From NCBI GenBank assembly GCA_017880945.1, contig JADGRM010000034.1, positions 1 through 12,661 on the forward strand: a stretch of DNA of 12,661 nt, given 5' to 3'. Below the pieces are notes generated by a model. That model worked only from the letters and a program-made list of their open reading frames with translations, ran no database searches and was not told where the DNA came from. The stretch comes from Gallionella sp. GTDB lineage: Bacteria; Pseudomonadota; Gammaproteobacteria; Burkholderiales; Gallionellaceae. Position numbers and translations under genes: made by a program. This document shows positions 6,230 to 12,661 of the stretch, piece by piece. Within the stretch, counting starts at the first letter, position 1; every line of letters starts with the position of its first letter.

Positions 6230-7012
6230 ATGCATTCTGAACCAGTGAACGACACCTACACCCAATGCCCGAAATGCGGACATAAGCCGCCGCAACCTTT
6301 GCCTGCCAGCGCAGCCTGTCCGGTTTGCGGGATTTACTTCTTCAAGTGGGCGCAGCCCGCACAGGCTAATGTTTTGTTCGAAGTCTGCGATGGCTCAACC
6401 CAGGATGGCGAACATGGTTACCTCGCAGCCCTGTTGCAGCCGTTGGCGCAGATGGATGCTGTGACGTTTTATGGACGATGTGCCGCGCTGATATTGCTGG
6501 TGATCTGGAGCTGGTTCCTGTTCGGATATGACTATCGTGATGGCGAGATAGGCACATCCTTCATGCACGATATCCTGTTGCCGATACACGAAGCGGGGCA
6601 TGTGTTGTTCAGGCCATTTGGCGAGTTCATGATGATACTTGGCGGCAGCCTGTTCCAGCTTGCATTGCCATTCGGGATCGGTGTCGCCTTCATCGCGAAG
6701 AACCGCGACAATTTCGGTGCGGCCATCGGATTTTGGTTGGCGAGTGTCAGCCTGGTCGATCTGTCTCCCTACATTTACGATGCGTTGCATCCGCAACTGA
6801 CCTTGGTCGGTGGGGGCACAGGCGCTGATGGGCCGCATGACTGGATTTATCTGCTGACTACAGTGGGCCAGCTGCACAATGCACAGCGCTGGGGTGCGTT
6901 CGTACATGTGTGTGGCGGATTGCTGATGCTGGGCGCATTGGTTTGGGGAGCGACAATACTTTGGCGGCAGCGCAAGCAGGTCGACAGCCATGCGGGTGAT
7001 ATGTGCATGTAG
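6230..7012 (+). CDS. Membrane protein with N-terminal zinc ribbon and HEAGH motif, function unknown
   Basis: From this start the protein has 260 residues. Residues 13-33 hold two CxxC knuckles (Cys13/Cys16, Cys30/Cys33), a cytoplasmic zinc ribbon. A hydrophobic segment follows at about 84-99, then LPIHEAGHVLF with HEAGH at 120-124, a PFGEFMMILGGSLFQL segment (129-144), another membrane span (about 145-156), SLVDLSPYIYDA (174-185), GPHDWIYLL (201-209) and a last membrane span (about 218-238) with a basic tail. HExxH is the zinc site of gluzincins and of site-2 (M50) proteases. Asp177, His203 or Asp204 could be a third ligand, but the M50 NPDG motif is absent, so protease activity is unproven. 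I recall similar HEAGH proteins annotated as hypothetical. A longer frame from a GTG at 6158 would span the terminator and is less likely. No strong ribosome binding site is visible. Confidence 0.75.
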   Translation: MHSEPVNDTYTQCPKCGHKPPQPLPASAACPVCGIYFFKWAQPAQANVLFEVCDGSTQDGEHGYLAALLQPLAQMDAVTFYGRCAALILLVIWSWFLFGYDYRDGEIGTSFMHDILLPIHEAGHVLFRPFGEFMMILGGSLFQLALPFGIGVAFIAKNRDNFGAAIGFWLASVSLVDLSPYIYDALHPQLTLVGGGTGADGPHDWIYLLTTVGQLHNAQRWGAFVHVCGGLLMLGALVWGATILWRQRKQVDSHAGDMCM

Positions 7013-7269
7013 CGAAAATCAATTGATGGGATGAGAGTAGTCGACTTATAAATTCAAACCAGTTGTCATCTAATTGATTTTGTTTAACCCGCTCCGCCTT
7101 CTGGTACTCCGCCAGCTCATTTTTCTTCCTTTTTTCCCCGGAACACCCACCCTTCATTACAAACAGCTTTAGCTTGTTTGTGTAATCTATTATTTTTTAA
7201 GCTCATTTACTTTTCATTAACTTTCTACGCTAACTCTTTGTCCTGTAAAGATAAATCCTGTTTTTTCGC
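7013..7269. other. AT-rich spacer before the dcw promoter
   Basis: This 257 bp spacer is clearly AT-richer than either flank and has no convincing gene. It holds a 10-base perfect inverted repeat, AAAATCAATT (7015-7024) and AATTGATTTT (7072-7081), starting 3 bases past the stop of the upstream gene, and a terminator-like hairpin at 7156-7198. The last 60 bases are T-rich and could act as an upstream promoter element for the mraZ promoter. Confidence 0.6.
7156..7198 (+). terminator. Probable intrinsic terminator before the dcw cluster
   Basis: ATTAC, AAACA and GC (7156-7167) pair with GC, TGTTT and GTAAT (7172-7186) across two small bulges, with the loop near 7168. TATTATTTTTT follows. The stem is AT-rich and not strong, but its position between the HEAGH gene and the mraZ promoter suits a terminator that insulates the dcw cluster. 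Confidence 0.5.
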
Positions 7270-7298
7270 TTGACCACCGGGTTTTTTTTCAATATAGT
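7270..7298 (+). promoter_or_regulatory. Sigma-70 promoter of the dcw cluster (Pmra)
   Basis: TTGACC (7270-7275) and TATAGT (7293-7298) are separated by exactly 17 bases, each one or two bases from consensus, with a T-rich spacer. The start of transcription would be near 7304-7306, giving a leader of about 37 bases before mraZ. The -10 box overlaps the first MraZ repeat, so bound MraZ should block RNA polymerase. Confidence 0.85.
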
Positions 7299-7330
7299 GG
7301 GTTCAAGTGGTGAAAAGTGGGTAAAAGTGG
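7296..7330 (+). promoter_or_regulatory. MraZ operator: four AGTGG repeats at 10 bp spacing
   Basis: AGTGG occurs at 7296, 7306, 7316 and 7326, and a degenerate fifth unit AAAGG follows at 7336. The exact 10 bp period puts every repeat on the same face of the helix. Known MraZ operators consist of three or four TGGG/GTGG-type repeats with this period just upstream of mraZ, bound by the ring-shaped MraZ oligomer. The array overlaps the -10 box and covers the likely start of transcription, as expected for autorepression. Confidence 0.9.
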
Positions 7331-7341
7331 GGGTTAAAGGC

Positions 7342-7788
7342 ATGTTTCAGGGGGCGGCACAACTCAATCTGGATAGCAAAGGCAGGCTCGCGATACCGGC
7401 GCGGCATCGCGACATGCTGCTCGGCTGTTGCGCGGGCAACCTGGTGCTGACCGCCGATGCGGATGGTTGTCTGCTGATGTATCCGCAACCCGAGTGGCAA
7501 CCGATACGCGAGAAACTGCTTAAGCTCTCCGCGCTCAATCCCAAGATCCGTGCCCTGCAGCGTCGCCTGATCGGTTATGCCGAAGATGTGGTAATGGATG
7601 GTGCCGGGCGCGTGTTGATCTCTCCGGCCTTGCGCGGCTACGCCGTGCTGGACAAGCGCGTGATGCTGGTCGGTCAAGGCAATAAATTCGAATTGTGGGA
7701 TGAGGCGAAATGGCAGGCGCAGCAGGAAGCCGCGCTGTCGTTCATGGATGGTGATTTGCCGCCCGAACTGGAGGGGTTTTCTTTGTGA
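7342..7788 (+). CDS. mraZ: Transcriptional regulator MraZ
   Basis: This 148-residue DNA-binding protein represses the dcw cluster. It has the two AbrB-like half-domains typical of MraZ, each with the DxxxR signature: LDSKGRLAIP (residues about 9-18) and MDGAGRVLIS (about 84-93). The length is normal. The open frame extends to 7270, but that region contains the promoter and operator and lies mostly upstream of the expected transcription start; the ATG at 7342 gives the canonical MFQGAAQLNLDSKGR N-terminus. A GGGG stretch 8 bases upstream may serve as ribosome binding site and is also part of the last operator repeat. The gene overlaps rsmH by 4 bases. Confidence 0.95.
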   Translation: MFQGAAQLNLDSKGRLAIPARHRDMLLGCCAGNLVLTADADGCLLMYPQPEWQPIREKLLKLSALNPKIRALQRRLIGYAEDVVMDGAGRVLISPALRGYAVLDKRVMLVGQGNKFELWDEAKWQAQQEAALSFMDGDLPPELEGFSL

Positions 7789-8720
7789 GCGGGGGCTTGT
7801 CCCACGTCACCGTTCTGTTGCACGAAGCAGTTGAAGCGCTCGCAATCAAGCCCGGCGGCATCTATGTGGATGGCACGTTCGGGCGCGGCGGGCACAGTGC
7901 GCGAATTCTGGAGCAGTTGGGGGGCACAGGCAGGCTGATCGCGCTGGATAAAGATCCGGCTGCGGTTGCAGCAGGTGAAAAGTGGGGTGATGCGCGCTTT
8001 CAGATGGTGCATCGTGGTTTTGCGCATTTGGCGGAAGTGTTGCGCGAACAGGGTGTCGCGCGGGTGGACGGCATTCTGCTTGACTTGGGCGTGTCTTCGC
8101 CGCAACTGGATGAGGCGGCGCGCGGTTTCAGTTTTCGCTTTGATGCGCCGCTGGATATGCGCATGGATGTCAGCAGCGGGATGACCGCAGCGCAATGGCT
8201 GGCGACGGTTGATGAAAGTTTGTTGACGGAGGTGATACGTGATTACGGCGAAGAACGGTTTGCTAAGCAGATTGCAAGAGCGGTTGTTGCGGCGCGCGCA
8301 ATCGAACCCATCCACACCACGCGGCAACTCGTCGAGCTGGTTAGTAAAGCGGTACGTACCCGTGAAGCTGGGCAGAATCCGGCGACACGCACCTTTCAGG
8401 CTATACGGATTTATCTCAATCAGGAACTCGAGGAGCTTGCGCGGGTGCTCCCAGAGTGTGTGACACATCTCAAAACCGGCGGGCGCCTGGTGGTGATCAG
8501 CTTCCATTCGCTGGAAGACAGGATAGTGAAGCACTTCATGCGTGATATGTCCGAGGGCGACAAGTTGCCGCGCAATGTGCCGATACGCGCCAGCGAAGTG
8601 CCGCAGGGCAAATTGAGTCTGATCGGCAAGGCGGTGCGAGTCGGCGAGGCAGAGTTGCGCATCAACCCGCGTGCGCGCAGCGCGGTGATGCGCGTGGCGG
8701 AGCGTAGCGATGTTGCATAG
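7785..8720 (+). CDS. rsmH: 16S rRNA (cytosine(1402)-N(4))-methyltransferase RsmH
   Basis: This 311-residue SAM-dependent enzyme methylates N4 of C1402 in 16S rRNA, in the decoding centre of the 30S subunit. The N-terminus SHVTVLLHEAVEAL and the SAM-binding GTFGRGGHS (30-38) are characteristic. Further family blocks are DLGVSSPQLD and GFSFRFDAPLDMRMD (about 101-130), the YGEERFAKQIARAV region, and RLVVISFHSLEDRIVKHFMR towards the C-terminus. The start is GTG, sharing GTGA with the mraZ stop, 8 bases after a strong GGAGGGG site inside the mraZ end. The length matches the family (about 310). It was formerly called mraW. Confidence 0.97.
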   Translation: MSGGLSHVTVLLHEAVEALAIKPGGIYVDGTFGRGGHSARILEQLGGTGRLIALDKDPAAVAAGEKWGDARFQMVHRGFAHLAEVLREQGVARVDGILLDLGVSSPQLDEAARGFSFRFDAPLDMRMDVSSGMTAAQWLATVDESLLTEVIRDYGEERFAKQIARAVVAARAIEPIHTTRQLVELVSKAVRTREAGQNPATRTFQAIRIYLNQELEELARVLPECVTHLKTGGRLVVISFHSLEDRIVKHFMRDMSEGDKLPRNVPIRASEVPQGKLSLIGKAVRVGEAELRINPRARSAVMRVAERSDVA

Positions 8721-8744
8721 CGGCGCAGCGCGGGCCGAGCTCAA

Positions 8745-9092
8745 ATGAAGACCAGACTCTTCGAGCTTCGCAACGCGGTCCTGGGCAGAGTCGAGCGGCT
8801 GAGTCCGGCTGTCACCGGACTGTTGCTGTTGGTGGTGGTGATGTGCGCGCTAAGCGTGGTGACATCGCAACACAAGGCGCGCAAGCTGTTCATCGAATTG
8901 CAAAAAGAAAAAGAATACGCGCAACAGATGGAGGTGGAATGGGGGCAATTGCAACTGGAGCAAAGCACTTGGGCCACGCCGGCGCGGGTGGAACAGATCG
9001 CGGGGAAACAGTTGCAGATGCAGTTGCCCAAGAGTGGCCAAGTTCAATTCATACGGACAAAATCTGACGGTGGAGTAACACAACAACAATGA
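8745..9092 (+). CDS. ftsL: Cell division protein FtsL
   Basis: This 115-residue bitopic membrane protein has a short cytoplasmic N-terminus, one membrane helix (LSPAVTGLLLLVVVMCALSV, about 24-43) and a periplasmic coiled coil rich in Glu, Gln and Lys (about 50-80), ending in the family's TPARVEQIA-K-QLQMQLP segment. FtsL forms the FtsQLB complex, which activates septal peptidoglycan synthesis by FtsW and FtsI. Sequence conservation is low in this family, so size, topology and position between rsmH and ftsI carry the call. The gap to rsmH is 24 bases, with only a weak GAG ribosome binding site. The stop overlaps the ftsI start in ATGA. Confidence 0.93.
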   Translation: MKTRLFELRNAVLGRVERLSPAVTGLLLLVVVMCALSVVTSQHKARKLFIELQKEKEYAQQMEVEWGQLQLEQSTWATPARVEQIAGKQLQMQLPKSGQVQFIRTKSDGGVTQQQ

Positions 9093-10819
9093 AATATGCG
9101 GCCAGCGCAAAACCAGACATCACGGCGAAATTGCCGGGATGGCGCGCCACCGCGTTATTTGTGGGGCTGCTGATCGGCCTGACCGGGCTGCTTGGGCGCG
9201 GCGTGTATTTGCAAGGGATACACAACGATTTTCTGCAGAAAAAAGGCGATGCGCGTTACAGTCGTGTGATCGAAGTCAGTGCGCATCGCGGCAAGATCAG
9301 CGATCGCAATGGTGAGCCTATGGCAGTGAGCACGCCGGTGGAATCGGTGTGGGCGAGCCCTCCGGATGTGGAAGCGGACAGGCGGCAGGTGAAAAGATTG
9401 GCGCAAATACTCGGCATGGACGTGGAAGATTTGAAGAATCGTTTGTTCGATACCTCGCGCGATTTCGTTTATCTCAAGCGGCAACTGCCTCCCGATCAAG
9501 TCGAGAAAGTGGTTGCGATGAATTTCTCCGGTGTTTCCTTGCTGCGAGAATATCGCCGCTACTATCCGACGGGTGAGGAAGCCGCGCAGACATTGGGATT
9601 CACCGGCCAGGATGACAACGGGCAGGAAGGGATGGAGCTGGCTTTGCAGGAATTGCTTGCCGGCAAGCCCGGCAGCCAGCGCGTCATCAGGGATAACCGC
9701 GGCTCCATCGTTGAGGATGCCGGCAGTCTGCACCCATCCAAGCCGGGCAGCGATATCATGCTTAGTCTGGACAGCAATTTGCAGCACATCGCCTATCGCG
9801 AGCTGGAGAGTGCGGTCAGGCAACATCGCGCCAAGGCGGGTGCGGTAGTGGTTCTCGACTCGCGCACTGGCGAGGTGCTGGCGCTCGCCAATTACCCCGG
9901 CTACAACCCGAACAACCGCAATAACGCCAGCAGCAAAGCGATGCGCAACCGCGCGATTGCCGATCTGTTCGAACCCGGCTCGACTTTGAAACCATTCACG
10001 GTTGCGACTGCGATCGATACGGGCAAAGTGAATCCCAACACCGTCTTCAATACTGAACACGGCGTGTTCACATTGAGCAACAGGAAGATTCACGATGCCC
10101 ATCCGGAGTCGAGGTTGACCGTGGCACAAATCATCCAAAAATCCAGCAATATCGGCGCAGCCAAAATAGCCTTGTCGCTTAAATCCGAAACGATGTGGCA
10201 AGGCTTGTCCGACAGCGGGTTTGGCACGCAGACCGGCAGCAACTTTCCGGGCGAAGCGCCGGGAAAATTGCGCGACCCGAAAACCTGGCGACCCATCGAG
10301 CAGGCCACTATGGCTTATGGACACGGGATCTCGGTGAATCTGCTGCAGCTGGCGAGGGCTTACACCATTTTCGCCAACGACGGCGAATTAAAACCGATTT
10401 CGCTGCTCAAACTGGACGCTCCGGTGTTAGGGAAGAGGGTGTTTTCCGAACGCACATCGCGTGAGCTGCGCGACATGCTGGAAATGGTGGTGCTGCCGGG
10501 CGGCACAGCTCCGCTGGCGCAAATTACGGGTTATCGCGTGGCAGGCAAGACCGGCACCGCGCACAAGCTGGAGGATGGCCGTTACGTGGATCACTATATC
10601 GCATCTTTCGTCGGATTCGCGCCGGCATCGAATCCGCGTCTGGTGGTGGCGGTGATGATAGATGATCCGAGCGGAGCCGATTATTACGGGGGAGAAGTCG
10701 CAGCGCCGGTGTTCAGCAAAGTGACGGGCGCGGCGTTGCATGCGCTCAATGTGCCTAACGATGCGCCGCTGGATAACGTCATCGCGCCGCCAGCGGATAT
10801 CGTGAAGGAGGAGGTATGA
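9089..10819 (+). CDS. ftsI: Septal peptidoglycan transpeptidase FtsI (PBP3)
   Basis: This 576-residue class B penicillin-binding protein crosslinks peptidoglycan at the division septum, working with FtsW. It has a short cytoplasmic tail, one membrane anchor (about 20-40), a pedestal domain (about 55-220, with AHRGKISDRNGEPMAVSTPV) and a transpeptidase domain (about 235-550). The three catalytic motifs are intact: STLK with nucleophile Ser298 and Lys301, SSN at 352-354, and KTGT at 487-490. The length is normal for the family (about 580). It starts inside the ftsL stop (ATGA) and ends inside the murE start, consistent with coupled translation. The C-terminal tail after VTGAALHALNVPNDAP is short. 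Confidence 0.97.
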   Translation: MKYAASAKPDITAKLPGWRATALFVGLLIGLTGLLGRGVYLQGIHNDFLQKKGDARYSRVIEVSAHRGKISDRNGEPMAVSTPVESVWASPPDVEADRRQVKRLAQILGMDVEDLKNRLFDTSRDFVYLKRQLPPDQVEKVVAMNFSGVSLLREYRRYYPTGEEAAQTLGFTGQDDNGQEGMELALQELLAGKPGSQRVIRDNRGSIVEDAGSLHPSKPGSDIMLSLDSNLQHIAYRELESAVRQHRAKAGAVVVLDSRTGEVLALANYPGYNPNNRNNASSKAMRNRAIADLFEPGSTLKPFTVATAIDTGKVNPNTVFNTEHGVFTLSNRKIHDAHPESRLTVAQIIQKSSNIGAAKIALSLKSETMWQGLSDSGFGTQTGSNFPGEAPGKLRDPKTWRPIEQATMAYGHGISVNLLQLARAYTIFANDGELKPISLLKLDAPVLGKRVFSERTSRELRDMLEMVVLPGGTAPLAQITGYRVAGKTGTAHKLEDGRYVDHYIASFVGFAPASNPRLVVAVMIDDPSGADYYGGEVAAPVFSKVTGAALHALNVPNDAPLDNVIAPPADIVKEEV

Positions 10820-12372
10820 ACCCTTCGACCACGCTCAGTGCAGCCTTCCCTCTTGAACAATTGGCTGCTTTGAATGTAGCGATCACCCGTCTGGTGACGG
10901 ACAGCCGGGCAATCAAACGCGGAGACACATTTATCGCCTATCCCGGTGAAAAAAACGATGGTCGGCAGTTTATTACACAAGCAATCGCGCAGGGCGCCAA
11001 CGCAGTGATCTGGGAAGCGCAGCATTTTACCTGGGATGCGGATTGGCAAGTGCCCAATCTTGGTGTGTCTGATTTGCGCCACAAGGCCGGTTGGCTGGCA
11101 GATGCAGTCTATGGCACACCGTCCGAAAAGTTGTGGGTGGTGGGCATTACCGGGACCAATGGCAAGACCTCGACCAGCCATTGGATCGCCCATGCCTTGA
11201 ACGAGGCCGGCAAGAGATGCGCGCTGATCGGCACGCTGGGCAATGGTTTCATGGAGGGCAACGGTGTCACAGTGGACAACGGGTTCGCAGGCGGACTGCA
11301 AGCCAGTGCCAACACCACGCCCGATGCGATCCGTGTGCATGGTTTGCTGGCGGAATTTTTGCGCGGAGGCGCGCAAGCGGTGGCGATGGAAGTTTCTTCG
11401 CACGCGCTGTCCCAGGGGCGCGTCAATGGTGTGCGCTTCGATGTGGCGATGCTCACCAATCTGAGCCGCGATCACCTCGATTATCACGGTGATATGCAAA
11501 GTTACGCGGCCGCCAAGCGCAAGCTGTTCGATTGGCGGCAGCTAAAATATGTGGTGCTGAACCTCGATGATGCATATGGCGCTGAACTGGCCGAGCAATT
11601 GCAGGATTCTGACTCCGAAGTAATTGGCTACGGCCTGAGCGACGCAGGATTGCAACTCGCCGAGCGGCTGGGCATGCGCATGGTCTATGGAAGTTTGCTG
11701 GAAATGACCGGGCAGGGGTTGCAAATAGCCGTGTATTCCAGCTGGGGCTCAAAGCAAATAAACAGCGGGCTGGTCGGCCGGTTCAATGCGGCAAATCTGT
11801 TGGGCGCGTTGGCGGTATTGCTGGTGAGCGGGGTAGCCCTGGACGATGCCGTGCACTCGTTGAGCAAGGTGCAGCCGGTACCCGGACGCATGCAACGCCT
11901 GGGCGGTTCGCACCAGCCGACCGTGATCGTGGACTACGCGCACACCCCTGATGCGCTGGAAAAGGTGCTGCAGGCATTGCGTGAAGTCAGCACGGCGACG
12001 CGCGGGAGATTGATTTGCGTATTCGGTTGCGGCGGAGATCGTGATCGCGGCAAGCGCCCGATGATGGGCATCGTTGCGGAGAAATTATCAGATTTTTGCA
12101 TCGTCACTTCAGACAATCCGCGCAGTGAAAATCCGCGCGAAATCATCGCTGAAATCGTCAGCGGCATGAATGAGGAAAACCACGAAATCATCGTAGAACG
12201 CGCTGCCGCGATTCAACTCGCCATCAGCCGTGCCCGGCCGGGCGATACCGTGCTGATAGCGGGCAAGGGGCATGAGGATTACCAGGAAATCGATGGAGTG
12301 AAGCACCCGTTCAGCGATGTGGTGGTGGCGCAGCAGGCGCTGAGAGCCAGTCAAGCCGGGGTGCGCACATGA
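10816..12372 (+). CDS. murE: UDP-MurNAc-tripeptide synthetase MurE (meso-diaminopimelate adding)
   Basis: This 518-residue cytoplasmic Mur ligase uses ATP to add meso-diaminopimelate to UDP-MurNAc-L-Ala-D-Glu. The N-terminal UDP-binding domain carries VTDSRAIKRGDTFIAYPG (about 28-45). The ATP-binding loop GITGTNGKTS lies at 110-119. Lys234 in YAAAKRKLF corresponds to the carbamylated lysine of E. coli MurE. VDYAHTPDALEKVL opens the C-terminal domain. DNPRSENP (433-440) is the motif that selects meso-diaminopimelate rather than lysine. A strong GGAGGAGG site precedes the ATG, which shares ATGA with the ftsI stop. The stop in turn overlaps the murF start. The length is slightly above the usual 490-500 residues. 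Confidence 0.97.
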   Translation: MNPSTTLSAAFPLEQLAALNVAITRLVTDSRAIKRGDTFIAYPGEKNDGRQFITQAIAQGANAVIWEAQHFTWDADWQVPNLGVSDLRHKAGWLADAVYGTPSEKLWVVGITGTNGKTSTSHWIAHALNEAGKRCALIGTLGNGFMEGNGVTVDNGFAGGLQASANTTPDAIRVHGLLAEFLRGGAQAVAMEVSSHALSQGRVNGVRFDVAMLTNLSRDHLDYHGDMQSYAAAKRKLFDWRQLKYVVLNLDDAYGAELAEQLQDSDSEVIGYGLSDAGLQLAERLGMRMVYGSLLEMTGQGLQIAVYSSWGSKQINSGLVGRFNAANLLGALAVLLVSGVALDDAVHSLSKVQPVPGRMQRLGGSHQPTVIVDYAHTPDALEKVLQALREVSTATRGRLICVFGCGGDRDRGKRPMMGIVAEKLSDFCIVTSDNPRSENPREIIAEIVSGMNEENHEIIVERAAAIQLAISRARPGDTVLIAGKGHEDYQEIDGVKHPFSDVVVAQQALRASQAGVRT

Positions 12373-12661
12373 TGCTGTTGTCACAAGCCGCGCAGGTGCT
12401 GAATGGCCGCATTATCGGTGTGGATGTGCATTTCGCCGCCGTTTCCAGCGACAGCCGCAAACTGGTACAGGGCGATTTGTTTGTCGCGTTACGCGGGGAG
12501 AATTTCGACGGTTACGAATTCGTCGCAAAGGCCGCGCAGGGTGGTGCGGTGGCATCATTGGTGAACGCCGACAGTTATAAGGCGCATCCCTCGATTGTCG
12601 ACTCCCAGTCCTCAGCCCTGGTGGTGGCGGACACACGTCTCGCATTGGGACAGTTGGCGGC
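12369..12661 (+). CDS. murF: UDP-MurNAc-pentapeptide synthetase MurF (N-terminal part, cut by window end)
   Basis: The frame is open from the ATG at 12369 to the window end, giving the first 97 residues. SSDSRKLVQGDLFVALRGENFDGYEF (about 26-51) is the typical UDP-substrate binding segment of MurF. The family adds D-Ala-D-Ala to the UDP-MurNAc-tripeptide, the last cytoplasmic step of stem peptide assembly. Two ATG codons stand in tandem (12369 and 12372); the first overlaps the murE stop in ATGA like the other junctions of the cluster, so I prefer it, but either is possible. The ATP-binding and C-terminal domains lie outside the window. Confidence 0.93.
   Translation, partial: MMLLSQAAQVLNGRIIGVDVHFAAVSSDSRKLVQGDLFVALRGENFDGYEFVAKAAQGGAVASLVNADSYKAHPSIVDSQSSALVVADTRLALGQLA

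Noticed and set aside
6858..7157. Minus-strand 99-codon frame whose N-terminal part lies in the AT-rich spacer, with a lysine-rich helical-looking start
   Set aside because: Its second half is antisense to the HEAGH gene, it has no ribosome site or promoter I can see, and no domain. A tiny decayed gene cannot be excluded, but I cannot support it.
7296..7340. AGTGG repeat array read as a possible small CRISPR or satellite repeat
   Set aside because: The unit is 10 bp with only 4-5 copies, directly at the mraZ promoter, and fits the known MraZ operator.
7270..7341. Extended N-terminus of MraZ from a TTG at 7270
   Set aside because: The segment contains the -35 and -10 boxes and the operator, and most of it lies upstream of the expected transcription start. 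MraZ proteins begin at MFQGAAQLNLDSKGR.
7674..8744. Long minus-strand open frame opposite rsmH
   Set aside because: It is antisense to a clear RsmH gene, its translation is rich in Arg, His, Gln and Cys in the way of a shadow frame, and it has no recognisable domain.
9155..10324. 389-codon minus-strand open frame opposite ftsI
   Set aside because: The plus-strand FtsI has all catalytic motifs. This frame is a shadow produced by GC-rich codon use.
10684..11499. Minus-strand open frame across the ftsI/murE junction
   Set aside because: It overlaps two well-supported genes on the other strand and shows no family features.

Overview
The window looks like chromosomal DNA of a Betaproteobacterium, plausibly a Gallionellaceae/Nitrosomonadales-type organism. 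The reasons are a class A RNase P RNA close to a dcw cluster, the order mraZ-rsmH-ftsL-ftsI-murE-murF, a meso-DAP type MurE, and protein sequences typical of that class. The taxon is an inference; no taxonomic marker was compared by computation. Most of the window is fairly GC-rich. By eye, about 3180-4070 and 7015-7270 are clearly more AT-rich.

Left half, minus strand (read from 5645 down to 96): a VanZ-family membrane protein, a small thioredoxin-like [2Fe-2S] ferredoxin, a roughly 1 kb AT-richer block with a MITE-like 146 bp inverted-repeat element and a HEPN/AbiU2-like gene, an alpha/beta hydrolase, a NodI/DrrA-type ABC ATPase, its ABC-2 permease, and a HemJ-type protoporphyrinogen oxidase. 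The spaces around the ABC pair hold small palindromic repeats: an outer GTAGG/CCTAC inverted repeat enclosing two hairpins, in two full copies and one half copy.

Middle, plus strand: the RNase P RNA gene (5788-6137) with a downstream intrinsic terminator, then a membrane protein with an N-terminal four-cysteine zinc ribbon and a HEAGH motif, of no function known to me and possibly a membrane metalloprotease. An AT-rich 257 bp spacer with a terminator-like hairpin follows.

Right half, plus strand: the start of the division and cell wall (dcw) cluster. A near-consensus sigma-70 promoter overlaps four AGTGG direct repeats with an exact 10 bp period, which is the MraZ operator. It drives mraZ, rsmH, ftsL, ftsI, murE and a murF cut by the window end. 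Adjacent genes overlap by 4 bp (GTGA or ATGA) at four of five junctions, indicating translational coupling. MraZ represses the cluster, RsmH methylates 16S rRNA, FtsL and FtsI belong to the septal machinery, and MurE and MurF add the third residue and the D-Ala-D-Ala of the peptidoglycan stem peptide.

I see no complete transposase, CRISPR array, tRNA or prophage. The least understood items are the zinc-ribbon/HEAGH membrane protein and the HEPN gene with its neighbouring MITE.
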